This document shows, piece after piece, positions 50,852 through 59,702 of a DNA stretch of 64,000 bases (the stretch's first letter is position 1; the number at the start of each line of letters is the position of its first letter). The stretch comes from CAZLFQ01 sp964558975. GTDB taxonomy: Bacteria > Pseudomonadota > Alphaproteobacteria > Rickettsiales > Midichloriaceae. The DNA lies in contig CAZLFQ010000001.1 of assembly GCA_964558975.1 (NCBI GenBank), positions 496,001-560,000 on the forward strand. Reading direction: 5' to 3'. A program made the position numbers and the translations under genes. Under the pieces are notes generated by a model, which searched no databases, was not told the DNA's origin, and saw only the letters and a program-made list of their open reading frames with translations.

Positions 50852-53695
50852 ATGTCGAATCTTAAAAACACATCATATCTGTTTGGTAGCAATGCGGTAT
50901 TCATCGAAGAGTTATATAGCAAATACTCGCAAGATCCATCATCTGTAGACCAAGAATGGCAGAATTATTTTAAGAGCTTAAACGACAATGCAGCAAATGT
51001 TCAAAAAGCTGCAACTGGCGCTGCATGGAAGCCATATAAAAATCGCGTAATTGGCGCTGTAGACAAAGAAGAATTAAAAGTAAAGCCTGCTAAAGCACCA
51101 AATGCTATAGCAAGCACTGAAGACATGCATAATAGCATGAAAGCTGCCAACTTAATTAATGCATATCGCACTTATGGCCATACTGATGTTAATCTTGACC
51201 CGCTTGGCTTAACTCAACCTGCATATCACTCTGAACTAGACTATAGGTCGCACGGTTTTACAGATGCAGATTTAGAAAGAACAATATATTTAGGTGGAGC
51301 TTTCGGCGTAGAGAGTGCTCAATTAAAAGACCTAATCCACAATCTTAAAGCTATCTACAGCAGCAGAGTTGCAGCTGAATTCATGCACATTGAAAGTGCC
51401 GAAGAGCGCAATTGGTTGCAACGCAAATTAGAATTAACCGCTGGAACAGTTTCAATAAGCACTGAAGAAAAAAAGACTGCCCTTAAAGACATAATGGAAG
51501 CAGAGATGTTTGAAAGCTTCCTACATACTAAATTCCCTGGAACAAAACGTTTCTCAGTAGAAGGCCTAGAAAACTCAATCTCTTGCATGGAGGTTATTGT
51601 AAAGCATTCTGTGCAATTTGGTGTTCGGGAATATGTGCTTGGCATGGCACACCGCGGAAGATTAAACACCCTTACAAAAGTTATGGGCAAACCATATCAT
51701 GCCATGCTTTCAGAATTCAAGGGTGAACTTGCATTCCCTGACAACATGGGAATTCCAGGTGATGTAAAATATCACTTAGGCACATCATCAGATATTGAAA
51801 TTGATGGTCATAAAGTGCACTTAAGCTTGACCCCTAACCCATCGCACTTGGAAGTTGTAAATGCCGTTGTATTGGGTCGCGTTCGCGCAAAACAAGATTT
51901 GCGTAAAGATAGTGACCGCTCTCAAGTTCTAGGAATTTTAGTTCACGGCGACGCCGCATTTGCTGGCCAAGGATCAGTAATGGAAGCATTATCACTCAGC
52001 CAGCTTAAAGCATATCACACTGGTGGTACAATGCATGTTGTGTCTAATAACCAAATTGGATTCACAACCAACCCTGAAGATTCAAGATCTACTCTTTATT
52101 CAACTGATATTGCCAAATTCATTGGTGCACCAATATTCCACGTGAACGGTGACGATGCTGAAGCTGTAGTGTTCGTCAGTAAATTGGCTTCTGAATACCG
52201 CGCTAAATTCAAAAAAGACGTTGTGATTGACGTAGTTGGCTATAGAAAGTATGGACATAACGAAGGTGATGAGCCTTTCTTCACTCAACCAGTGATGTAT
52301 GCAGCAATTAAGAACAAAGAAAACCCTGCACAAGTTTATGCAAACAAATTGATTTCTGAAGGCATTATTTCTGCTGCTGAATTCGAAACTATGCAACAAA
52401 CTTTTAAACAAAAGCTGGATGCAGAATTTACATTATCAGTAGGTTACAAACCTAACAAAGCCGATTGGTTATCTGCTAACTGGAGCGAATTTGAAGCTGC
52501 TAAAGTAGACAGAGAAGAAGTTGTAACTGGCGTCAAAGCCTCGAAATTAAAAGAGCTTGGCAACAAATTGTGTGAATATCCAAAAGAGTTCAACATCAAC
52601 ACTAAAGTCCTACGCCAATTAGAAGCTAAGAAAAAAATGATTGAGACTGGCAAAGATATTGACTGGGGAACTGGTGAAGCACTAGCATTTGCTTCTCTAT
52701 TAGACGAAGGATTCCACATAAGAATGTCTGGGCAGGATGTTAAGCGTGGTACGTTCTCACACCGCCATGCAGTTCTTTTCGATCAAGAAACCCAACAAGA
52801 ATTTGCACCATTAAATAATATTGAAGCTAATCAAAAAGCAAAAATTGAAATCTACAACAGTAACCTTTCCGAGTTCGCTGTCTTGGCCTTTGAATACGGC
52901 TATAGTTATGCAGATCCAATGAGCCTGACAATTTGGGAAGCACAGTTTGGTGATTTCGTAAATGGTGCGCAAGTAATTATCGACCAATATATATCTTCAG
53001 GTGAAGCAAAATGGTTAAGAATGTCTGGCCTAACAATGCTTCTGCCACATGGTTATGAAGGTCAAGGCCCAGAGCATAGCTCTGCAAGGTTAGAGAGGTT
53101 TTTACAATCCTGCGCAAGCGATAACATGCAAGTATTGAATTGCACAACGCCTGCATCGATCTACCATGCATTGCGCAGACAACAAAAACGCAACTTTAGA
53201 AAACCACTTGTTGTAATGTCTCCTAAGTCATTACTGCGTCATAAGCTTGCTGTATCAACCTTTGATGAAATGAAAGAAGGTACAAAATTTGAACCAGTAC
53301 TTGGTGATAAAGATGTAGGCATAAGCAAAGTTACAAAAGCTGTTATCTGCTCTGGTAAAGTTTACTATGACTTATTTGAAAAACGCCAAGAACTAGGAAG
53401 ACAAGATATAGCATTAATTAGGATGGAACAATTATATCCATTCCCTACAGTTCAACTTGGAATGGAGCTTGCGAAATACCCAAATGCAGAAGTTATCTGG
53501 TGCCAAGAAGAGCATGAGAACATGGGGGCATTCTACTTCGTTGAGCCAAGAATTGAAAAAGTTCTTAAAGCTGTGAAGCATAAATCAACGCGCGCAAGAT
53601 ACATTGGGCGTGAGCGTTCTGCCTCACCTGCTGTGGGTTATATGAAGCTTCATACTATTGAGAGTAAAAAAATTATTGATGAATTGTTTGGGTAA
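50852..53695 (+). CDS. sucA: 2-oxoglutarate dehydrogenase E1 component
   Basis: A 947-residue SucA, the thiamine diphosphate-dependent E1 of the 2-oxoglutarate dehydrogenase complex. Visible are the N-terminal SSYLFGSNAVFIEELY-like E2-binding start, RLNTLTKVMGKP, HLSLTPNPSHLEVVNAVVLGRVRAKQ, HGDAAFAGQGSVMEALS, NNQIGFTT, the transketolase-type GKDVVIDVVGYRKYGHNEGDEP-like segment and, near the end, LLPHGYEGQGPEHSSARLER. Length is typical. CAGGGAAA precedes the ATG. sucB does not follow; a DUF192 gene starts 6 bases on. Confidence 0.97.
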   Translation: MSNLKNTSYLFGSNAVFIEELYSKYSQDPSSVDQEWQNYFKSLNDNAANVQKAATGAAWKPYKNRVIGAVDKEELKVKPAKAPNAIASTEDMHNSMKAANLINAYRTYGHTDVNLDPLGLTQPAYHSELDYRSHGFTDADLERTIYLGGAFGVESAQLKDLIHNLKAIYSSRVAAEFMHIESAEERNWLQRKLELTAGTVSISTEEKKTALKDIMEAEMFESFLHTKFPGTKRFSVEGLENSISCMEVIVKHSVQFGVREYVLGMAHRGRLNTLTKVMGKPYHAMLSEFKGELAFPDNMGIPGDVKYHLGTSSDIEIDGHKVHLSLTPNPSHLEVVNAVVLGRVRAKQDLRKDSDRSQVLGILVHGDAAFAGQGSVMEALSLSQLKAYHTGGTMHVVSNNQIGFTTNPEDSRSTLYSTDIAKFIGAPIFHVNGDDAEAVVFVSKLASEYRAKFKKDVVIDVVGYRKYGHNEGDEPFFTQPVMYAAIKNKENPAQVYANKLISEGIISAAEFETMQQTFKQKLDAEFTLSVGYKPNKADWLSANWSEFEAAKVDREEVVTGVKASKLKELGNKLCEYPKEFNINTKVLRQLEAKKKMIETGKDIDWGTGEALAFASLLDEGFHIRMSGQDVKRGTFSHRHAVLFDQETQQEFAPLNNIEANQKAKIEIYNSNLSEFAVLAFEYGYSYADPMSLTIWEAQFGDFVNGAQVIIDQYISSGEAKWLRMSGLTMLLPHGYEGQGPEHSSARLERFLQSCASDNMQVLNCTTPASIYHALRRQQKRNFRKPLVVMSPKSLLRHKLAVSTFDEMKEGTKFEPVLGDKDVGISKVTKAVICSGKVYYDLFEKRQELGRQDIALIRMEQLYPFPTVQLGMELAKYPNAEVIWCQEEHENMGAFYFVEPRIEKVLKAVKHKSTRARYIGRERSASPAVGYMKLHTIESKKIIDELFG

Positions 53696-53701
53696 AACTC
53701 A

Positions 53702-54190
53702 ATGAGCTATTTGAAAAAATATAAAGTTTTCGTAATAGCTTTTTCAGTTATCTTTGTTTTTCTGTTAATCAATTTGCCATCAACTACAGCTAAAAACCCT
53801 ATCAGAGAATATAAACAATTTTATATTCAAAAGCGCGATGGTGAACTTGTAACTCTATATCTAGAAGAATCCTTAACTAGAGATCAAATGAACTTAGGGT
53901 TAATGTATCGCGAAAATCTGCCGCCTAAACATGGTATGATTTTTATATTCCCTAATCCTGAGAAAGTTTCGTTCTGGATGAAAAACACGTATATAAGCCT
54001 AGATATTATAATGCTAGACCAAGATGGAATAGTTAAAGAAATCCATACTAAACAGACCCCACGTAGTCGCAAAGCAACCAATTCGCGCTCGCTAATAAAA
54101 TACGTAATTGAACTTAAGGCTGGAGAGACTACAAGTTTGGGAATTACTGTAGGTGACATCTTAGATCTATCACAGCAAACCAAGTACTAG
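53702..54190 (+). CDS. DUF192-family exported protein
   Basis: A 162-residue protein with an N-terminal hydrophobic segment (residues ~8-27, signal peptide or anchor) and a DUF192 domain: RDQMNLGLMYRENLPPKHGM, then IFPNPEKVSFWMKNTYISLDI, and GETTSLGITVGDIL at the end. Function is unknown, although the family is widespread and exported. It is directly after sucA, an association worth noting but not explained. Confidence 0.9.
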   Translation: MSYLKKYKVFVIAFSVIFVFLLINLPSTTAKNPIREYKQFYIQKRDGELVTLYLEESLTRDQMNLGLMYRENLPPKHGMIFIFPNPEKVSFWMKNTYISLDIIMLDQDGIVKEIHTKQTPRSRKATNSRSLIKYVIELKAGETTSLGITVGDILDLSQQTKY

Positions 54191-54207
54191 AATCCTAAGA
54201 AAAATAG

Positions 54208-54235
54208 GTTAGTATTATTTTATAACTAACTTTTT
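54208..54235 (+). terminator. Weak AT-rich terminator before kdpA
   Basis: GTTAGT (54208-54213) and ACTAAC (54225-54230) form a short 6-bp stem with an 11-base loop followed directly by TTTTT. It could end the sucA-DUF192 transcript. The stem is weak. Confidence 0.35.
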
Positions 54236-54243
54236 CAATTCTA

Positions 54244-55908
54244 ATGTTTTTAGAGCTAGCACTTATACTTTTTTTTGCAGTAGCACTTTCTTACCCCCTA
54301 AGCAAGCATATAGGAGCTGTTATTAGTGGTGAATTTAGTTCAAAATATTCATCATTACGAAGCTTTGAAAGGTTGGTATTTAGCACTTGTGGCATTGAGC
54401 AATATAGCCAAAACTGGAGAGATTATTTCCTATCTATAGTATACTTTAGCTTTATATCTTTTGTATTTGGCTTCATCTGTCTAATTGGACAAGGTAACTT
54501 ACCATTGAACCCAATTGAGTTAGAAGGATTATCTCCAAGCCTCGCCTTTAATATTATTATTAGTTATGTGACTGCAACGAATTGGCAAGCTTACTCTGGT
54601 GAAACAACTTTGAGTTATTTTTCTCAATGCATTTTAACAATTTTAGCTTTTATTAGCACCGGAATTGGCATATCAGCTGCAATAGCTATAGTTAGAGGTA
54701 TAATTAATCAAAATCAAGAATCTGATGGCCAAGTATTTGGAAATTTTTGGATAGATTTTATAAGATCTGTTTTATATGTATTAATTCCGATTGGAATTGG
54801 AGTTTCTTTAATATTCATATCACAAGGCGTAATACAAAATTTCGCTGATTACACAACATTCACAGGCCTTAATGGAACTATCAACACAATACCCCAAGGA
54901 CCAGTCGCATCACAAGAGGCAATCAAACTACTCGGCGTTAACGGCGGCGGTTTCTTTGGAGCAAGTTCTGCTCACCCTTATGAAAACCCAACAGGCTTTT
55001 CAAATTTTTTCCAAATGTTCCTAATGATCTTAATACCATGCGCCCTAGCCTTTTTATATGCAAATATGATAGGCAAAATCAAACATGGCTTTATCATAAT
55101 TGCATTTATGATCTCACTCTTGTTTTTAAGCTCATACGCCATAATTAGTAGCGAAAGTAAAACCTCAGTAATGGGATCTATATCATATAATATTGAAGGG
55201 AAGGAAACTCGTTTTGGGATTGATGATTCTGCACTCTATGCAACATTTTGTGCAACAACAAGTGGCTCAATGAACTCTGTTCTAATGAGTTTTAATCCTG
55301 AATCAATAATATATATGTTTTCTAGTATGATGTTTGGCGGCGCAATATTTGGCGGCGTCGGCACAGGACTTTGCAACCTTATTTTGTTTATTATCATGGC
55401 TGTTTTCCTTGCTGGTATGATGGCTGGTAGAACGCCAAAATTTTTGGGCAAAACTATCGAATTCCAAGAAATTAAATACATCACCATATTCCTTGTCACC
55501 TATCAATGTCTAATCTTGACTGTGCTATCATTGGCAGTTTTGAATACCAAATTAACAAACTCATTATATTCTGATCAATCACTAGCTATAACACAATTAG
55601 CTGTTGCTTATGCATCTTCAACAATTAATAACGGCTTGGGATTAGGAAGTATTGATTCCGAAACAACATACCTAAATATAACTCTCGCCCTTTGCATGAT
55701 AATTGGGAGATTTGCACTGCTGTATTGCATGTTTAAAGTTGCAGAAAGCTTAGCAACTAAAAACTCTGTAGAGAGTAGATTGGAAGAAGTACAAACTGAC
55801 AGTTGGTTTTTTGCTTTTTTGATTTTTTTTGCGATGTTAAATGACTTTTTAGTATTTGTACCAACTATCATAATTGGTCCAGTAATTGAATATTTAGTAT
55901 TAAGGTAA
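54244..55908 (+). CDS. kdpA: Potassium-transporting ATPase subunit KdpA
   Basis: A 554-residue KdpA, the potassium-selective channel-like subunit of the high-affinity KdpFABC pump. It has ten membrane segments in four repeats with the selectivity-filter-like pieces, including NWQAYSGE, LGVNGGGFFGASSAHPYENPTGF and TTSGSMNS, NNGLGLGS. Length is typical. kdpF, a very small protein, is not evident before it. kdpB follows with a 2-base gap. Confidence 0.96.
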   Translation: MFLELALILFFAVALSYPLSKHIGAVISGEFSSKYSSLRSFERLVFSTCGIEQYSQNWRDYFLSIVYFSFISFVFGFICLIGQGNLPLNPIELEGLSPSLAFNIIISYVTATNWQAYSGETTLSYFSQCILTILAFISTGIGISAAIAIVRGIINQNQESDGQVFGNFWIDFIRSVLYVLIPIGIGVSLIFISQGVIQNFADYTTFTGLNGTINTIPQGPVASQEAIKLLGVNGGGFFGASSAHPYENPTGFSNFFQMFLMILIPCALAFLYANMIGKIKHGFIIIAFMISLLFLSSYAIISSESKTSVMGSISYNIEGKETRFGIDDSALYATFCATTSGSMNSVLMSFNPESIIYMFSSMMFGGAIFGGVGTGLCNLILFIIMAVFLAGMMAGRTPKFLGKTIEFQEIKYITIFLVTYQCLILTVLSLAVLNTKLTNSLYSDQSLAITQLAVAYASSTINNGLGLGSIDSETTYLNITLALCMIIGRFALLYCMFKVAESLATKNSVESRLEEVQTDSWFFAFLIFFAMLNDFLVFVPTIIIGPVIEYLVLR

Positions 55909-55910
55909 TT

Positions 55911-57956
55911 ATGCAAGTTATTGAGAATACAAATTATCATTTATACCATCCTAAAGTTATTTGGAAAGCAAGTACTGAAGCTTTTTTCAAACTCAAACTA
56001 GGCACTGTCACAAGAAACCCTATTATGTTTGTGGTATGGTTAATTGCAACAATCACTCTTGGCATATCAATTTATGATTTATTAATCCCAAAACCAGATC
56101 GACTGGAACCAGTTTGGTTTACCATAACAATATCTCTGAGTATTTGGTTTGTATTATTATTCGCAAATTTTGCTGAATCTATTGCCGAATATAACGGAAA
56201 ACAACACGCAACAAACATAAGGAAATTAAAAGAAGAATTCACCGCTTTGCTTTATGAAAGTAATGAAGTCATACCAGCAAGCTTACTAAGAGTTGGGGAT
56301 GTAATTAAAGTATCAGCAAATGAAATAATTCCATGTGATGGCGAGGTTGTCGATGGAATTGCAGCGGTTGATGAATCTGTAATTACTGGAGAATCTGCTC
56401 CTGTAATTCGAGAATGTTCTGAAGGTAAAAATTCCGTAGTAGCAGGCACAAAAGTAATCTCGGATAGCTTACTAATTAAAGTTCTCACTACTCAGGGTAA
56501 TGATTATTTAACTCAAATGTTAAAAATGGTCGATGCAACTCAACGCAATATTTCGCCAAATGAGAAAGCAATTAACTTTTTTTTAATGGGCTTTACCATC
56601 ATTTATATTGTCATGTGTTTTAATATAATACCTCTTGCTGGCTTTTTAGGCCTTAACGTTTCAATCGCAGTAGTCTGTTCTCTACTAATTTGCGTTATGC
56701 CTACTACAGCTGCTGCCTTAATTGCACCAATAGCAATATCAGGTGTTGAAAAACTCCTTAGAAGAAACATTCTGGCAGTAACAACAAAAGCACTTGATGC
56801 AGCAGGCGATATAGACATCTTATTAATAGATAAAACTGGCACTATTACCATGGGTAACAGGATGGCGGCAGAATTTATAACTCTTAGTGACAGTACTATT
56901 GAAGAGCTCGCAGAAGCAGCGGAATTTGCATCATTTTCTGATGATACGCCAGAAGGAAAATCGATCATGAAATTAGTCCGTCAAAAGTATGGTATGAAGC
57001 TAAATGAAAAAAATATCAAAGCTTCAAGATTCATTCCTTTCTCGGCTTCAAGTAGAATCAGCGGGTGTGACTTCCACGATATCAAGATCCGCAAAGGAGC
57101 AGTTGACGCTATTTGTAAATTTGTTGAATCCAATGGTGGCAAAACCCCTAAAGAACTTTTCAAAATAGTTCAAAAAGTCGGAAGCACAGGCGGCACTCCT
57201 TTAGTAGTCTCTAAAGATTCAAAAATTCTTGGAGTCATTCATCTAAAAGATAAAATTAGACATGGCATATCAAACCAAATTGAGCGCCTAGAGGCGATGG
57301 GAGTGCGTATAATCCTAACTACAGGTGATAACTATTACACAGCAAACTCAATAGCTCACGAAGCAGGAATTAAGGAGTTCATCTGCGAAGCTGAGCCTGA
57401 TAGAAAGCTTCACTACGTTCAAGAATTTCAAAAACAAGGCCTAATAGTTGCCGTTACTGGCGATGGTGTGAACGATGCCCCTGCTCTAGCACAAGCTGAT
57501 GTAGGTTACACCCTAAACTCAAGTAGCAAACTATGTAAAGAAGCTGCGAACATTATCGATTTAGATAATGACCCAATGAAAATAATAGATCTTATTGAAG
57601 TAGGTAGAGAAGTACTAACAACACGCGGCTGTCTTACAACCTTTTCTTTAGTGAATGATGTTGCTAAATACTTTGCAATAGTGCCAGCAATATTTTTACC
57701 ACTATACCCAGAACTGCAAGCTTTGAATTTAATGCATCTTAGCACCCCTCATAGCGCTATAATGTCTGCTAGTATTTTTAATGCACTTATCATCATAGTC
57801 TGCTTACCAATAGCACTTACAGGTGTTAAATACAGACCAATAAAAACCACTAAATTAGTTAGAAAATTTTTTATGCTATTTGGCATAGGCGGAATTTCAG
57901 TACCATTCCTAGGTATTAAAATGATTGATACACTAATCGAACTTATTTCAATGTAG
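55911..57956 (+). CDS. kdpB: Potassium-transporting ATPase subunit KdpB
   Basis: A 681-residue P-type ATPase subunit. The phosphorylated Asp is in DKTGTIT (Asp307); the actuator motif TGES is at residues 159-162, including Ser162, which is the inhibitory phosphorylation site in E. coli. GDGVNDAPALAQADVG holds the hinge and Mg-binding residues. A few variations are visible, but all catalytic elements are intact. It sits between kdpA and kdpC, the standard order. Confidence 0.97.
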   Translation: MQVIENTNYHLYHPKVIWKASTEAFFKLKLGTVTRNPIMFVVWLIATITLGISIYDLLIPKPDRLEPVWFTITISLSIWFVLLFANFAESIAEYNGKQHATNIRKLKEEFTALLYESNEVIPASLLRVGDVIKVSANEIIPCDGEVVDGIAAVDESVITGESAPVIRECSEGKNSVVAGTKVISDSLLIKVLTTQGNDYLTQMLKMVDATQRNISPNEKAINFFLMGFTIIYIVMCFNIIPLAGFLGLNVSIAVVCSLLICVMPTTAAALIAPIAISGVEKLLRRNILAVTTKALDAAGDIDILLIDKTGTITMGNRMAAEFITLSDSTIEELAEAAEFASFSDDTPEGKSIMKLVRQKYGMKLNEKNIKASRFIPFSASSRISGCDFHDIKIRKGAVDAICKFVESNGGKTPKELFKIVQKVGSTGGTPLVVSKDSKILGVIHLKDKIRHGISNQIERLEAMGVRIILTTGDNYYTANSIAHEAGIKEFICEAEPDRKLHYVQEFQKQGLIVAVTGDGVNDAPALAQADVGYTLNSSSKLCKEAANIIDLDNDPMKIIDLIEVGREVLTTRGCLTTFSLVNDVAKYFAIVPAIFLPLYPELQALNLMHLSTPHSAIMSASIFNALIIIVCLPIALTGVKYRPIKTTKLVRKFFMLFGIGGISVPFLGIKMIDTLIELISM

Positions 57957-57958
57957 TT

Positions 57959-58543
57959 ATGAATAATATTAAAATAGCATCAAGAGTATTAATCCTAATG
58001 ATCATAACAACTGGTCTATTCTATCAAATAGTTGTGACATCAGTTGGCAGTCTGTTATTTTGGAATAAAAGCCATGGCAGTTTAATTATTGTAGACAACA
58101 AAATAATTGGATCAGAATTAATTGGACAACCGTTTACTTCATCAAAATATTTCACAGGTAGGCTTCCAGACATATTAAACGGCATAGGTAGTCTATCAGC
58201 TCATCCTTCAAATATATCAATTAAATCACATACTTTTTTAAATCGAACACAAGAACTAAAGGAATTTGCTATAGACCAATTTCAAAATGACGGTGTTCCT
58301 CTTGATTTCATAACTGGCTCTGGAAGCGGCCAAGATCCACATATTTCAAAGAATGTCGCTTACTATCAAATTGAATCTGTAGCAAAAGAACGTAAAGTTT
58401 CATCTGCAAGAATTAAAAATTTGGTTGATAATTCTATAGAATACCCTCAGTTTTTTATATTGGGTAAAGAACGGATCAATCTTTTAAAGCTGAACTTATC
58501 ATTAGACCAACAATTTGGTAAAAACGATGTCAACAACAAGTAA
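57959..58543 (+). CDS. kdpC: Potassium-transporting ATPase subunit KdpC
   Basis: A 194-residue KdpC, with one N-terminal membrane segment (residues ~8-32) and a periplasmic-type domain including GSELIGQPFTSSKYFTGRLP, DFITGSGSGQDPHIS, all conserved in the family, which stabilises the pump. Length is normal. The 3' end overlaps the next gene (KdpD-like sensor) by 17 bases. Confidence 0.95.
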   Translation: MNNIKIASRVLILMIITTGLFYQIVVTSVGSLLFWNKSHGSLIIVDNKIIGSELIGQPFTSSKYFTGRLPDILNGIGSLSAHPSNISIKSHTFLNRTQELKEFAIDQFQNDGVPLDFITGSGSGQDPHISKNVAYYQIESVAKERKVSSARIKNLVDNSIEYPQFFILGKERINLLKLNLSLDQQFGKNDVNNK

Positions 58544-59702
58544 AGGCACAGATTTCTTAGAGCTCTTACAAAGCGCGAAAAGAGGAAAGCTAAAAGTTTA
58601 TATTGGCTCTGTTGCTGGTGTTGGCAAGACATATAGGATGCTTGAAGAAGCTCACTCTTTGAAAGAAAAAGGGATAGATGTTGTGTTAGGATATGTTGAA
58701 ACTCACAACAGAAAAGAGACTCAAGAACTTATAGAAGGCCTTGAATTAGTTCCAAGAATGAAACTTAATTACAAAGATGTAATTGTCGAAGAAATGGATC
58801 TTGATGGGATACTTGTTCGTAAGCCAGAGGTCGTGATTGTTGATGAATTAGCCCATACCAACTTACCTATTTGCAGAAATGAAAAGCGTTACCAAGATGT
58901 TATCGAACTCCTATTGTCTGGCATAAACGTAATTTGCGCAGTGAATATCCAACATTTGGAATCACTAAATGACATAGTTCAAAATGCAACAAATATTAAA
59001 GTTCTTGAAACTGTACCAGATACCTTCCTTAAAAAAGCAGATCAAGTTGTAAACATCGACCTTGCTGCTGAGGATTTAATTGATCGCCTAAAAGCTGGAA
59101 AAATCTATAAAAAAGAAAAAGTAGAGCAAGCACTACAAAATTTTTTTAGAATAGATAACTTAGGTCAATTACGCGAATTAGCATTAAGAGAAGTAGCTGA
59201 AAGAATAGAAAGAACATCAGATAATAACAACTCAAATAGCATGAATGGAGATGATGATTACCTGAACTCTTCAAGTGACCGTCTAATGGTATGTTTGAAG
59301 CCAGAAACTCATTCTCAAAAATATCTACTCAGGAAAGCTTCGCGATTAGCTGGGAAATTGAATACAGACTGGTTTGTGGTTTATGTTGAGACCCCAAAAG
59401 ATAAACCTGAAGTAATCGACGCACAAAAACAACGGCATTTATATACAGATATACAATTAGCACAAGAACTTGGCGCTAAATTTGTACATTTGAAAAACAT
59501 CAGTCGAATTGATGGTTGGGTAAACTTTGCAGATAGCGAAAGAATTAAACACTTAGTTATAACAGGCAAAATAGACTCTATTTGGGATAGAATAATTGGA
59601 AAATCAGTCATCTGCAATTTAGTAAAACTTGAAAAATATGATATTCATTTAATATCTCCTAAACCTCAGACTTCAAAAACTGAAAACGAGGCAAGATCAT
59701 GA
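58527..59702 (+). CDS. kdpD: KdpD sensor half (no kinase domain)
   Basis: A 391-residue protein equal to the N-terminal cytosolic half of KdpD. The KdpD domain has a P-loop GSVAGVGKTYRML (residues ~27-39), the segments GYVETHNRKET and VVIVDELAHTN (Walker B). A USP-like domain follows (about residues 250-380, DRLMVCLKPE to KSVICNLVKLE). The membrane and kinase domains of full-length KdpD (about 900 residues) are absent; instead a separate kinase gene overlaps by 4 bases. It may sense potassium or c-di-AMP and act through that kinase. I chose the ATG at 58527. Confidence 0.93.
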   Translation: MSTTSKGTDFLELLQSAKRGKLKVYIGSVAGVGKTYRMLEEAHSLKEKGIDVVLGYVETHNRKETQELIEGLELVPRMKLNYKDVIVEEMDLDGILVRKPEVVIVDELAHTNLPICRNEKRYQDVIELLLSGINVICAVNIQHLESLNDIVQNATNIKVLETVPDTFLKKADQVVNIDLAAEDLIDRLKAGKIYKKEKVEQALQNFFRIDNLGQLRELALREVAERIERTSDNNNSNSMNGDDDYLNSSSDRLMVCLKPETHSQKYLLRKASRLAGKLNTDWFVVYVETPKDKPEVIDAQKQRHLYTDIQLAQELGAKFVHLKNISRIDGWVNFADSERIKHLVITGKIDSIWDRIIGKSVICNLVKLEKYDIHLISPKPQTSKTENEARS